A DNA stretch of 64,000 nucleotides from Rikenella microfusus (GCA_022736275.1 DZBJ01000012.1:1-64000), one strand, 5' to 3'; numbered from the stretch's first letter, positions 1 through 8,970 are shown. Notes: a model not told the origin generated them from the letters alone. Numbers and translations: made by a program.

Positions 1-85
1 TATATTGTTTTTTCACTGATGTGTCGTTGTTACTGAAGCGCAGATTAAAAATGCACTATATTAGGACCTCGTAAATTACACGGAT

Positions 86-1102
86 ATGATTGACCTTCGC
101 AGTGATACAGTAACAAAACCTTCGGTCGGCATGCTTGAGTTTATGATGAAAGCAAGCGTGGGGGATATGATTTTCGGGGAGGATCCCGCAGTCAATGAGC
201 TCGAACGGATGGCGGCAGACATATTTGGTACGGAAGCTGCTCTCTACTGCCCCTCGGGTACCATGACCAACCAGATTGCGATAAAGGCTCATACCAGTCC
301 GGGTGACGAGGTCATCTGCAGCCGGATGGCCCACATCTACCAGTTTGAAGCAGGAGGTGTGGCCTTTAATTCAGGTGCCTCGGTAGCGCTGATCGACTCT
401 GAAAACGGGACATTCACTGTGGAGGATGTAAAACAGCATATTAACAATCCGGAAGACTGGCATAAGGCATTCACCAGGCTGGTGGAGGTGGAGAACACCG
501 TCAACAGGGGCGCCGGTGCCTGCTGGGATTTTCAGGAGCTGAAGCGCATCCGGGAGCTGTGTGACAGCAGGAATCTGGGTTACCATCTTGACGGCGCCAG
601 GCTTTTCAATGCCATGGCTGCAGACGGCACCAGGCCTGAAGACTACGGTGCACTTTTTGACTCAATCTCAATATGTCTTTCAAAAGGTCTGGGTGCACCT
701 GTCGGTTCTGTGCTTGTAGGGAAGAAGGAGATAATTAAACATGGAACACGCTTAAGGAAGGTCCTGGGCGGTGCGATGAGGCAGGCAGGATATATTGCTG
801 CAGCGGGCATCTATGCACTCAGGAACAATGTATCGCGCCTGACTGATGATCACAGGAACGCCGAGGCCTTGGCAGAAGCACTGAAGGAGTGCCGTCTGAC
901 GGAGACGATTCATTACGGCGGAACCAATATAGTCATCTTCACCCTGAAGCCGCCGGCCACTGCTTCAGACTTCCTCGAAAAGATCAGCCAGCGCGGGATA
1001 CTGGCGTTGAAGACAGGGGAGAGAAGCATAAGGATGGTAACCCATCTCGATCTGAGCGAAGGTCAGATAAAAGAGGCGTGCGAGGTTCTTGCTACCCTTT
1101 GA
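86..1102 (+). CDS. ltaE: Low-specificity L-threonine aldolase
   Basis: PLP-dependent enzyme that cleaves L-threonine or L-allo-threonine to glycine and acetaldehyde in the cytoplasm. At 338 aa it has the family's usual length. It opens with the family signature MIDLRSDTVT. It has the HIYQFEAGG segment with His83, the LDGAR segment with Asp169 (expected PLP pyridine-nitrogen partner) and SICLSKGLGAP, in which Lys200 should form the Schiff base. The 3' end overlaps the convergent DUF486 gene by 11 bp. Single gene with no obvious operon partner; serine-type beta-eliminating fold-I relatives are less likely given the N-terminal signature. Confidence 0.93.
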   Translation: MIDLRSDTVTKPSVGMLEFMMKASVGDMIFGEDPAVNELERMAADIFGTEAALYCPSGTMTNQIAIKAHTSPGDEVICSRMAHIYQFEAGGVAFNSGASVALIDSENGTFTVEDVKQHINNPEDWHKAFTRLVEVENTVNRGAGACWDFQELKRIRELCDSRNLGYHLDGARLFNAMAADGTRPEDYGALFDSISICLSKGLGAPVGSVLVGKKEIIKHGTRLRKVLGGAMRQAGYIAAAGIYALRNNVSRLTDDHRNAEALAEALKECRLTETIHYGGTNIVIFTLKPPATASDFLEKISQRGILALKTGERSIRMVTHLDLSEGQIKEACEVLATL

Positions 1103-1460
1103 AGGTGAAATAGATCGCCCCCATAATGCAGGCGAAAGCCAGCAGGTGATTCAGCCTGAAGGTCTCAGTCCTGAAAAAGACAAGGGTAAAGATCACAAAT
1201 ACAGATATCGAAATCACCTCCTGGATGAGTTTGATCTCAACAAGGGAAAAGGGGCCACCGGTGCCGCGGTAACCTATCCGGTTAGCCGGCACCTGGAAAA
1301 AATATTCAAAAAGGGCTATGCCCCAGCTGGCCAGTACAATCCCCATGAGTCCGAGCAAGGCATTCATTGAAACATTCTGGTACTTGAGATGACCGTACCA
1401 GGCTATGGTCATGAATGAGTTGGAGACGATGAGAAGCAGTATTGACCAGAGTCCCTTCAT
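1092..1460 (-). CDS. DUF486 (DMT-like) small membrane protein
   Basis: A 122-aa protein with four predicted hydrophobic segments (about residues 5-25, 33-53, 77-95 and 102-121). It matches the DUF486 family, small relatives of drug/metabolite transporters. The recognisable features are the N-terminal MKGLWSILLLIVSN segment and the SFMTIAWYGHLK stretch. It is the last gene of the leftward kamA cluster: its start overlaps the GNAT stop by 4 bp, which suggests translational coupling. Transport of the cluster's product is an inference from context only; no DUF486 substrate is known to me. The 3' end overlaps the convergent ltaE end by 11 bp. Confidence 0.8.
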   Translation of the reverse strand: MKGLWSILLLIVSNSFMTIAWYGHLKYQNVSMNALLGLMGIVLASWGIALFEYFFQVPANRIGYRGTGGPFSLVEIKLIQEVISISVFVIFTLVFFRTETFRLNHLLAFACIMGAIYFTFKG

Positions 1461-1936
1461 AAAACCTTCCGGTAAACAAGTTTCGGATCACCGGGGCCGT
1501 AGAACTCACGAAGCGTTGCCTCGAGCTCGTAATCGTTTTTGAGGTAAAAATGGCGGGTAGGCTCGTAGAGAGGCCTTCCCGAGGTTTCAATCCATGCTAT
1601 CTTGCCTCCGACGGACCTTATGCGATTCTCTGTCTCTTTCAGTATCACTGAGCCGTAGTGCTTGCTTCGATGTTCCTGCTGCACGGCAAGCCAGTAAATA
1701 TCCCAGGAATGCACGGATGAAGGATTGGGTCCGAAAGTGGCAAAACCGATCACCTCGCCCTCTTCCAGGAGCCTGACCCAGTAGTAACCGCTCTTTTCTT
1801 CTCCCTGGGCCAGGGTCTCATCGGCCAGGGACAGGGCTACCTCTATCTCGAAGTCGTAAAAGAATCCGGATGAGGCCAGTATCTTTTCGAATGCCGGCCT
1901 GTCGGCAGTCGTAATCTCAAATGAAACTTCCGGCAT
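1457..1936 (-). CDS. GNAT-family N-acetyltransferase
   Basis: A 159-aa acetyltransferase of the GNAT fold. The acetyl-CoA-binding region is visible as QQEHRSKHYGSVILKE (about residues 89-104), a form of the Q/RxxGxG/A loop. It is followed by the usual beta-alpha elements ending in a YLKNDYELEA segment. It starts 10 nt downstream of the second ATP-grasp gene and overlaps DUF486 by 4 bp, so it is part of the kamA operon. In archaea and some bacteria, KamA is paired with a GNAT (AblB) that acetylates beta-lysine. Here the acceptor could be beta-lysine or a peptide made by the ATP-grasp enzymes. That assignment is inference. Confidence 0.8.
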   Translation of the reverse strand: MPEVSFEITTADRPAFEKILASSGFFYDFEIEVALSLADETLAQGEEKSGYYWVRLLEEGEVIGFATFGPNPSSVHSWDIYWLAVQQEHRSKHYGSVILKETENRIRSVGGKIAWIETSGRPLYEPTRHFYLKNDYELEATLREFYGPGDPKLVYRKVL

Positions 1937-1946
1937 GCTATGTTTA

Positions 1947-2915
1947 CTATTTATTAAGGTCGTTTATTATACGCCTGATTATCTCCTGATGCGTGTACCC
2001 GGCGTGCACTGCTGCAGATATGAAGCCGCTGTCGGGAGAGATGCACGGGTTGGCATTCACCTCCAGAACCCAGACGTTTTCATCTGCATCGGTGCGTATA
2101 TCAACCCGGGCGTAGCCCTTCAGGTTAAAGGTTCTCCAGCAATTCAGAACAGCTTCCATTATGTTTTTCAGCATCCTGTCGCTCAGGTCATCAGGAAAAC
2201 TGCGGATGGTATGGTCATACTGGAAGGTGTTTTCGACCCACTTGGCCTTGTAACTCACAATTCGCGGCAGGTCATCAGGGTAATCAATGAAGGCCATCTC
2301 TGCAGGTGGCAGCATCTCAGGACCGTCAGGACCGGCTATGACGCTGACGTTAAACTCTCTGCCGTTGATGTAATCCTCAATAAACCAGTGCTGGTCATTC
2401 TTATCCTTGAGAATTTCCGGAACAGAGCCGCTGAAGGTGAATACCGACTCTTCGGTAATACCAAGCGAACCGTCTTCCCATACCGGCTTGAGGATATACT
2501 TTCTCCCGGGTGCCAGCTCAGCCGCTTCCGACACTTTGTATCCGCCAGCCACAGGTATTCCGTTTGCCTTCATGAAAGTGCGTGCAAGCACTTTGCTGGC
2601 GGTGACGAAGGTTGCTTCCACCGGGCATCCCGTATGGGGAATGTGATGCATGTTCAGAAGGGCAGGGATGAAATAAAGTATTTCAGCCTTTTGGCCGACC
2701 GACTCCACGAGGTTGAAAATGAATTCATAGCCTTCATCTGCGATGTTTGCTATCTCGCTCATGAAGGCATATGTAATGCCCCGCCGGTTGACATCGTATC
2801 CCAATGACTGGAGCGCGGAGTCAATGAAATTAACCTGGTCAAGCACATCAAGCTCGTCAGGAAGAGCATCCGGTGCAGGTTCATTATAGATTATAAGGCA
2901 CCTTTTCTTCATCAT
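1947..2915 (-). CDS. ATP-grasp ligase, D-Ala-D-Ala ligase-like (A)
   Basis: A 322-aa ATP-grasp protein resembling D-alanine-D-alanine ligase in its ATP-binding half. Visible landmarks are KYILKPVWEDGSLGI (ATP-binding lysine and the glycine-containing loop, about residues 138-152), IEDYINGREFNVSV (about 177-190) and the Mg-binding EVNANPCISP near residue 290. The N-terminal third differs from housekeeping Ddl. It is the second of two tandem ligases between kamA and the GNAT gene and overlaps the first by 4 bp. ATP-grasp ligases join a carboxylate to an amine via an acyl-phosphate. A beta-lysine-containing amide is the natural guess, but the substrates cannot be read from the sequence. Confidence 0.85.
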   Translation of the reverse strand: MMKKRCLIIYNEPAPDALPDELDVLDQVNFIDSALQSLGYDVNRRGITYAFMSEIANIADEGYEFIFNLVESVGQKAEILYFIPALLNMHHIPHTGCPVEATFVTASKVLARTFMKANGIPVAGGYKVSEAAELAPGRKYILKPVWEDGSLGITEESVFTFSGSVPEILKDKNDQHWFIEDYINGREFNVSVIAGPDGPEMLPPAEMAFIDYPDDLPRIVSYKAKWVENTFQYDHTIRSFPDDLSDRMLKNIMEAVLNCWRTFNLKGYARVDIRTDADENVWVLEVNANPCISPDSGFISAAVHAGYTHQEIIRRIINDLNK

Positions 2916-3886
2916 GCAATTCCGCAGCGCTTAAGCGCGGATTTCATAATCAGCTGCATCAGTGTCTCAAAGCTCATCCCATTCATGCGTGAGAGCATAG
3001 GCAGGTCGGAGTGCACCGGATTCAATCCTGCAAGCGGATTTGCCTCTATGAAACATATTCTGCCGTTTCTGTCAGCCTTCATGTCAACTCGTCCGGCGTC
3101 AACGGCGCCAAGGGCACGCCAGGCTCCAAGAGCCACCGCATCGCACTCCTGCCGTATAGTATCATTGTAAACCCTGTATTCACAATAATCCTCGTAATGC
3201 TCCTTAACCTCAACTGAATATGGAAGGTTATCCTTGCATATAACCTCCATGCCGCCTGTTACCTTTGCATCTGCACCGGATCCGGTGACACCTACCGTAA
3301 ACTCCCTGCCGGGGAGATACTCCTCAATCAGAACTGGTTGTCTGTATGTTGAAAGCAGCTCATTCACAAGTGCTGCAAGCGTTTCCATGTCTCTGACAAC
3401 ACTTCTTCCGGTAATCCCTTTTCCGGTTCCTTCGGCCACAGGCTTGACAAAGAGTGGAAAGGTCAGTGCACGGGCTCTTGCGAGATCACCAGCCGTTGCT
3501 GCGATTATTCCCGGAGGAACAGGCACGCCGCCGGCTTCAACTACAAGGCGGGCCAGGTATTTGTTAAGGGAGATACCCATAACGACGGGACCGCTGAAGA
3601 CATATGGTATGCGGTACTGGTCGAGCAGGGCAGGAACTACAGACTCTCGTCCGTCGCCGTAAAGTCCTTCGGCAATATTAAAGACCATATCCCATCTCTG
3701 ACCTTCAGACAGCTTCTTTACCAGCTCAAAGATATTTCCGATGCGCACGGTCTCATAACCAAGCTGCCCAAGAACTTCCTCAAGGGCAGCTACAGTTTCC
3801 TCCTTGTCAAACTCAGCCGTCTCATCCATGGTATAACCCCGTTCCAGATACCAGGAACGGAGGTCATACGTCAATCCAATCCTCAT
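2912..3886 (-). CDS. ATP-grasp ligase, D-Ala-D-Ala ligase-like (B)
   Basis: A 324-aa ATP-grasp protein with better Ddl resemblance than its neighbour. Landmarks are FPLFVKPVAEGTGKGI (about residues 143-158), LIEEYLPGREFTVGV (about 187-201), GRVDMKADRNG and the metal-binding FIEANPLAGLNP near residue 284. The N-terminus (MRIGLTYDLRSWYL) is unlike cell-wall Ddl. It starts 7 nt after kamA stops and overlaps ligase A by 4 bp. The two ligases are clearly different in sequence, so they probably perform two successive condensations or form a heteromer. A role in peptidoglycan is not excluded, but the kamA/GNAT context argues for a dedicated product. Confidence 0.87.
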   Translation of the reverse strand: MRIGLTYDLRSWYLERGYTMDETAEFDKEETVAALEEVLGQLGYETVRIGNIFELVKKLSEGQRWDMVFNIAEGLYGDGRESVVPALLDQYRIPYVFSGPVVMGISLNKYLARLVVEAGGVPVPPGIIAATAGDLARARALTFPLFVKPVAEGTGKGITGRSVVRDMETLAALVNELLSTYRQPVLIEEYLPGREFTVGVTGSGADAKVTGGMEVICKDNLPYSVEVKEHYEDYCEYRVYNDTIRQECDAVALGAWRALGAVDAGRVDMKADRNGRICFIEANPLAGLNPVHSDLPMLSRMNGMSFETLMQLIMKSALKRCGIA

Positions 3887-3893
3887 CCCTTCG

Positions 3894-5138
3894 TTACTTT
3901 TTGTTGGGGTAAGTGTACTGATTCTTTTTGTAGTTTCTCAAAACCCATTTTTCAGGTCCGCTCTCCACCACGTATGATGGCAGTATAGGTATTTTGCCTC
4001 CTCCGCCGGGGGCATCGACAACGAACTGGGGTACTGCATAACCGCTGGTATGGCCACGAAGATTTTCTATGATCTCAATCCCCTTTTCGATGGTTGTTCT
4101 GAAGTGGCTCGAGCCCGGTATCAGGTCGCATTGATAGATATAATAAGGCCGTACACGCACGGTCAGAAGCTTCTGCATGAGGCTCTTCATTGTTGCCGGG
4201 TCATCATTCACACCCTTCAGGAGCACTGTCTGGCTTCCCAGGGGTATACCGGCATCAGCAAGCATTTCGCAAGCCTTGCGTGTCTCGGGTGTGAGCTCAT
4301 CGGGGTGAGTGAAATGGACGCTAAGGAAGAGCGGGTGGTATCTGCGGAGCATCGCCACCAGCTGCGGGGTGATCCTCTGGGGGAGGACAACCGGCACCTT
4401 CGTGCCTATTCTCAGTATCTCAATATGCTTGATGGCTCTGAGATTCGAGAGCAGGTATTCAAGCTTGTTGTTGTTCATCGTCAGAGGATCCCCTCCGCTG
4501 ATGATGACATCACGTATCTCAGTGTGTTCCTCGAGATACCTGAAAGCCCTGTCCCATTCACCTTTTGTCAGATGACCGAGCTTGCCCACCGAGTGTGATC
4601 TTGTGCAGTACCTGCAGTAGGAGGAGCAGAACTGAGTCACGGTGAAGAGAGCCCTGTCAGGATAGCGGTGTACAATGCCCGGAACAGGACTGCTTCCCAT
4701 CTCGTTAAGAGGGTCAGCCTTCTCGGCATCGGTGATTTTAAGCTCATCACTCACAGGTATCATAGTGCGGCGAAGCGGAGAATCCGGCTCCGAATCACAC
4801 ATAAGTGACAGATAGTAGGGAGTGATTCTCAGCGGCAGCCTGTTCTTCAGCCCGTGGAGAGTGTTGATCTCGTCATCAGTCAGTGTCATGACACGAGAGA
4901 GGGACTCAGCAGTGGTGAAAGAATTGCGCAGCTGCCAGCGCCAGTCATTCCAGGATTCAGTATTTGCAAGAGGGAAGTAGCGGCGTATGAATTCCGAACT
5001 CCGGTTGCTAACTAAACGATCGTGGGATCCGATCTGCGGGAAGATCATGGTACCCGCGCCAGGTTCTTCGTCAGAAGAACAACCCATAAGGCGGTCCTCA
5101 ACATGAGTGACTTGTGCCTCTTTTCTGTTAGCGTTCAT
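3894..5138 (-). CDS. kamA: KamA-family radical SAM lysine 2,3-aminomutase
   Basis: A 414-aa radical SAM/PLP enzyme predicted to interconvert L-lysine and L-beta-lysine. The radical SAM cluster motif is Cys171-x3-Cys175-x2-Cys178 in FCSSYCRYCTRSHSVG. VVDAPGGGGKIP carries the PLP lysine, Lys382. Asp375 in this motif and Asp338 in YQCDLIPG match the two aspartates that bind the substrate epsilon-amino group in the Clostridium enzyme; glutamate 2,3-aminomutases replace both, so lysine is the predicted substrate. The chain ends about 32 residues after the PLP motif and lacks the cysteine-rich Zn-binding tail of the clostridial enzyme. It heads the operon with two ATP-grasp ligases, a GNAT and DUF486. 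Confidence 0.9.
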   Translation of the reverse strand: MNANRKEAQVTHVEDRLMGCSSDEEPGAGTMIFPQIGSHDRLVSNRSSEFIRRYFPLANTESWNDWRWQLRNSFTTAESLSRVMTLTDDEINTLHGLKNRLPLRITPYYLSLMCDSEPDSPLRRTMIPVSDELKITDAEKADPLNEMGSSPVPGIVHRYPDRALFTVTQFCSSYCRYCTRSHSVGKLGHLTKGEWDRAFRYLEEHTEIRDVIISGGDPLTMNNNKLEYLLSNLRAIKHIEILRIGTKVPVVLPQRITPQLVAMLRRYHPLFLSVHFTHPDELTPETRKACEMLADAGIPLGSQTVLLKGVNDDPATMKSLMQKLLTVRVRPYYIYQCDLIPGSSHFRTTIEKGIEIIENLRGHTSGYAVPQFVVDAPGGGGKIPILPSYVVESGPEKWVLRNYKKNQYTYPNKK

Positions 5139-5391
5139 ACTTCGGTAAAAGACTTTACCTTTTTTTCTGGTTGTTAATTAATCGTTTTAGTTACTAAAAT
5201 GTTTCATAAAATTGTCGCTAAGTTATTAAATGTGTAACCTGCGATAAATCTGCCGGGCAAAAGATATCAACACGCCTGTTGCACCTGTTAATATCTGTTT
5301 TTCAATATTATATCCTTTCATTTTTCGAGTTATTCACCAGTCATTTTAGGAGCATAAAATTAAAGCCCTCATTTTGAGGCGCAAACTTAAA

Positions 5392-6591
5392 TCAAAATCT
5401 GATATACGGATATTTTTCAGCCATTATTTTGAGATTTTTTTCAACCATCTGATCACGCCGGGCAGCACACAGTTGAGTGCGTCCGGAATCCTCAGGAGTG
5501 TTCATTACATAATCAATCAGTTTTTCCATTGTCGTGGTTGCCACGTGCATTCTTGTATCTGAGCTGGCGTAGTAAACAAAGACCGTGCCATCCTCATCGG
5601 CTATCCAGCCGTTACTGAAAACAACATTCGATACATCTCCAACTCTCTCTTCATCAAGTGGTTCTATGAAATGCCCTGAGGGTCTTTTTATCACCTTCCA
5701 CGGCTCCTCGAGTGAGGTCATAAACAGATAAAGTGTATATCGGAGTCCGGCTGCTGTTCTCCTTACTCCGTGGGCCATGTGGATCCAGCCATAATCTGTC
5801 TTAATCGGGGCAGGACCCTGTCCGTTCTTGACCTCCTTCACGGTATGATACTGTCTGGGGTCAACAAGCAGTTCTTTGCCAAGTAATGCATGCTCCATGC
5901 TGTCACAGAATCCGGCAGAGATGCCGCTGTCGCCCGTCTCGATGAACCCTGACTGAGGCCTGGTGTAGATCATATATTTTCCGTTCACGAATTCAGGATG
6001 GAGTACGCAGTTTCGCTGCTGGGCTGCTGCGGATTTCAGGTCATCAAGTCTCTCCCAGTTATCCAGGTCCCTGGTGCGCGCTATACCGCAGCTGGCAAGG
6101 GCTGCAGATGAGTCGTCTGGTTTGCTCCTGTCTTTTCGCTCTGCGCAGAAGAGGCCATAGATCCAACCGTCCTCATGCATGGTCAGCCGCATGTCATAAA
6201 CATTCATCTCAGGGTCAGAGGTGACGGGCATTATAATGGGACGGCTGCGGAAACGCCAGCGGTCGGTGCCGTTGGGGCTCTCGGCAATGGCAAAGAAGGA
6301 TTTCACATCGAAACCCTCAGTACGTATCGCAAGGCAGAATCTGCCCCTGTACTTTATGGCGCCAGCATTAAAGGTGGTGTTGATGCCAAGGCGGGTCATC
6401 AGGTGCGGATTGTTGCGGTAGCCGAGGTCATACCTCCAAAAGACCGGGGTATGGTCACGGGTGATGATGGGATGTATGTACCTGTCGAAGATACCGTTGC
6501 CGCCCTCTCTCTTTACATTGGGCCTGTTGATGAGCTTCTCATGATCATCAAACAGCTTTTTTACTTCGCTGTCAAATTCCTTTTCTGTCAT
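5392..6591 (-). CDS. GH130 4-O-beta-D-mannosyl-D-glucose phosphorylase
   Basis: Phosphorolytic enzyme of glycoside hydrolase family 130, subfamily 1. It converts mannosyl-beta-1,4-glucose plus phosphate to mannose 1-phosphate and glucose, normally as the last step of beta-mannan use. The five-bladed propeller signature motifs of the Bacteroides mannosylglucose phosphorylase are present: RDHTPVFWRYDL, NVYDMRLTMHEDGWIYG, LHPEFVNGKYMIYTRPQ, HTVKEVKNGQGP, MAHGVRRTAAGLRY and YYASSDTRMHVATT. I start it at the ATG at 6591, giving 399 aa and MTEKEFDSEVKKLF, because the longer open frame (to 6645) adds residues foreign to the family. No mannanase or epimerase lies next to it. It is cytoplasmic, with no signal peptide. 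Confidence 0.9.
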   Translation of the reverse strand: MTEKEFDSEVKKLFDDHEKLINRPNVKREGGNGIFDRYIHPIITRDHTPVFWRYDLGYRNNPHLMTRLGINTTFNAGAIKYRGRFCLAIRTEGFDVKSFFAIAESPNGTDRWRFRSRPIIMPVTSDPEMNVYDMRLTMHEDGWIYGLFCAERKDRSKPDDSSAALASCGIARTRDLDNWERLDDLKSAAAQQRNCVLHPEFVNGKYMIYTRPQSGFIETGDSGISAGFCDSMEHALLGKELLVDPRQYHTVKEVKNGQGPAPIKTDYGWIHMAHGVRRTAAGLRYTLYLFMTSLEEPWKVIKRPSGHFIEPLDEERVGDVSNVVFSNGWIADEDGTVFVYYASSDTRMHVATTTMEKLIDYVMNTPEDSGRTQLCAARRDQMVEKNLKIMAEKYPYIRF

Positions 6592-6716
6592 TAATTCCGG
6601 TTTTATTTCCGGGACAAATATAACGGATAACGCAAATGCCGGCATGTGATTGCATTAACCCCCTCCAATTGTCTAAACTTTTATATATTGCAGTTAGATT
6701 AACCAACCTGATCATT

Positions 6717-7862
6717 ATGAAAAATTACCTGGTTCTTGCTTTGGCGCTGATACTTGTGCTTGCCGGATCGTGCGGAATCAGGCCTGTTTCAAACAACTAC
6801 ATGGTGGTTGGATACGTGGCAGGTTTCAGGGATTTTGATTTCTCGAAGATCGATGCCGCGAAACTTACTCATATTAATTATGCTTTCGCGAATATCATTG
6901 ACGGGGAGGTTATGTTCGGCAGCGAAAAGATCGACAATACCGAAATGAACGTGGAGGATGTCAAAGCCCTTGTGGTCCTCAGGGCGATAAACCCTGAGCT
7001 GAAGGTTCTAGTCTCTGTCGGGGGATGGGGATGGTCTGGCAACTTTTCGGATGCTGCGCTGACTGACTCATCACGAAACCGTTTCGGGGCCAGCGCAGCA
7101 AGGTTTGTGAGGGATCACGGGCTTGACGGTATTGACCTTGACTGGGAGTACCCGAACCACCCGGGGGCAGGCAACATCTACAGGCCCGAGGATGTGCGCA
7201 ACTTCACGCTTATGCTTCAGTGTGTCCGCAGGCACATTGATTCGCTGGCGGCAGAGCAGGGGAGGAAAGAGAAGTACCTACTCACCATCGCCACGGGAGC
7301 CAGTGAGCTGTACGCTGCCAATACGGAGCTCGGTGACCAGCAGCAATACCTTGATTTCATCAACATAATGACCTACGATTTTCACCACGGGGCAAGCTAT
7401 CAGACGGGCCATCATTCGAACCTTTATCTCTCCTCATCCGATGCTGCTGACGGAGATGCCACGGAGAGGGCAGTTGATATCCATATCAGGGATGGAGTGC
7501 CGCCGGCAAAAATGAATGTCGGGGTTCCCTTTTACGGCAGGATATGGAAGGGAGTGGAGCCTGTCAACAACGGCCTCTACCAACAGGCACGGACCACTGG
7601 TGCAGGGATGTCCTACCCTGATGTTCTTAAGACTTTGGCTGATCCGGCCTTTGCAAGGCACTATGACTCATCAGCGGCAGCGCCGTTCCTGTGGAATGAG
7701 CGTGATTCGGTCTTTGTATCATACGATGACGATATCTCGCTTGCTGCGAAGATGAAGTTCGTGAAGGAGAGGGGGCTTGGAGGAGTCATGTTCCGGGAAT
7801 ATACCGAAGACGTGAACGGCATGTTGCTGAACTCAATATCCAAAGGCCTGAAGGGCAAATAA
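6717..7862 (+). CDS. GH18 chitinase-like lipoprotein
   Basis: A 381-aa secreted glycoside hydrolase family 18 protein. The catalytic DxxDxDxE motif is intact as DGIDLDWEYP (Asp137, Asp140, Asp142, acid/base Glu144). The SVGGWGW and MTYDFHH strands of the TIM barrel are also recognisable. The start at 6717 gives a lipoprotein signal peptide with Cys19 in LAGSC, so the enzyme is probably anchored in the outer membrane. It should act on chitin, chitooligosaccharide or peptidoglycan-type beta-1,4-GlcNAc; single-domain GH18 enzymes of this size also include endo-GlcNAcases. It is divergent from the GH130 gene, with starts about 125 bp apart. Confidence 0.9.
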   Translation: MKNYLVLALALILVLAGSCGIRPVSNNYMVVGYVAGFRDFDFSKIDAAKLTHINYAFANIIDGEVMFGSEKIDNTEMNVEDVKALVVLRAINPELKVLVSVGGWGWSGNFSDAALTDSSRNRFGASAARFVRDHGLDGIDLDWEYPNHPGAGNIYRPEDVRNFTLMLQCVRRHIDSLAAEQGRKEKYLLTIATGASELYAANTELGDQQQYLDFINIMTYDFHHGASYQTGHHSNLYLSSSDAADGDATERAVDIHIRDGVPPAKMNVGVPFYGRIWKGVEPVNNGLYQQARTTGAGMSYPDVLKTLADPAFARHYDSSAAAPFLWNERDSVFVSYDDDISLAAKMKFVKERGLGGVMFREYTEDVNGMLLNSISKGLKGK

Positions 7863-7924
7863 ACCGGTGGCAACCTATTACGGCTACTGCGCCGCAGAGG
7901 TAGTCGTATTCCTTTGCCGGTCTG

Positions 7925-8827
7925 TCAGATGAAGAAGAATGCCACCCCTGCCACACTGATGATCGCCCCTGCAATCTCCACTGCGGTTATCTTCTCCTTG
8001 TAGATCCATGCCGACGGCGCAAGGATGAGTATCGGCACAATCGCCATAATGGTTGAAGCAATACCTGCCTGTGTATGTTTTACCGAAAGAAGTGAGAAGG
8101 AGATACCGAGGAAAGGGCCAAAGAAGGCCCCAAGGACGAGTACTTTCATTGCCGGAGGGTTCCTCAGTGCTGCTGCCACATTACCCCATCGGCGAAGCAT
8201 TGTAATGATTATCACAAAACCAATAACACCAGCAATAATGCGTATCTGTGTCGAGGCAAATACATCATAGCCCTCCATTCCGTATTTGCTGAGAACAATC
8301 CCCAAACCCTGGCCGATCGCACCTATAAAAGCAAACAATAACCCCGCCGGTGCCATTTTGATAGACAACCGCTCGCCCCTGACCGGCTTATTGAAGATGG
8401 CCATCGTAATCCCCGCTATAACAATTACCATGCCTGCCACCTGCATGATATTCAGCGACTCACCCAGGATAAAATAGCCGAATACCGCTGCCATGGGTGG
8501 AGCGAGCGTCATTAACAGCATTGCAAACCTCGATCCGATCAGGGAGTAGGAACGGAAGAGGTAGTAGTCGCCCAGGACCAACCCCACCACCCCTGACAGG
8601 GCCAGCCACAGCAAGTTATGTGCCGAGGCGTCGACGGGCAGGAAGTGGCCGCGCGAAATGAGAGTAAAGAATCCGATGAAGAAGAAGGCCAGGCTCAGCC
8701 TCAGGACGTTTACCGTGAGAGAGCCTGCCTTGCGGCTGGCCGACTCGAAAGCCAGGGCCGTAATGGTCCAGAAGATGGCCACCGCCAGTGCGGCAAATTC
8801 TCCGGTGTGAGCGATTATGTAATCCAC
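7925..8827 (-). CDS. EamA/DMT-family permease
   Basis: A 300-aa inner-membrane protein with about ten hydrophobic segments arranged as two EamA repeats (roughly residues 1-135 and 155-300). It has the typical internal features LGDYYLFRSYSLIGSRFAM and, near the end of the second repeat, APSAWIYKEKITAVEIAG. EamA proteins export metabolites such as amino acids, purines or drugs. The substrate cannot be deduced here. It is convergent with the GH18 gene (gap 62 bp) and appears monocistronic. Confidence 0.85.
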   Translation of the reverse strand: MDYIIAHTGEFAALAVAIFWTITALAFESASRKAGSLTVNVLRLSLAFFFIGFFTLISRGHFLPVDASAHNLLWLALSGVVGLVLGDYYLFRSYSLIGSRFAMLLMTLAPPMAAVFGYFILGESLNIMQVAGMVIVIAGITMAIFNKPVRGERLSIKMAPAGLLFAFIGAIGQGLGIVLSKYGMEGYDVFASTQIRIIAGVIGFVIIITMLRRWGNVAAALRNPPAMKVLVLGAFFGPFLGISFSLLSVKHTQAGIASTIMAIVPILILAPSAWIYKEKITAVEIAGAIISVAGVAFFFI

Positions 8828-8970
8828 TAGCTTATGAAAAGACAGGGCACAAAAATATACAATCGCCCGAACCCGGAGCTCATTTACACTGGTTAAGCGA
8901 AAAATTTTTCCGGTTGCTGTAACAGAGGCAATTAATATTCATAATTTTGATAAAACAAAAACCCAAACCC

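Noticed and set aside
1935-2807. Long open frame on the plus strand opposite the ATP-grasp gene
   Set aside because: It lies wholly antisense to a gene with clear ATP-grasp motifs and shows no family features.
2912-3886. Housekeeping D-Ala-D-Ala ligase (ddl)
   Set aside because: The N-terminus differs from cell-wall Ddl, and it is one of two tandem ligases in the kamA operon, which favours a dedicated pathway.
5374-5562. Small plus-strand frame after kamA
   Set aside because: It overlaps the GH130 gene end on the other strand and has no recognisable features.
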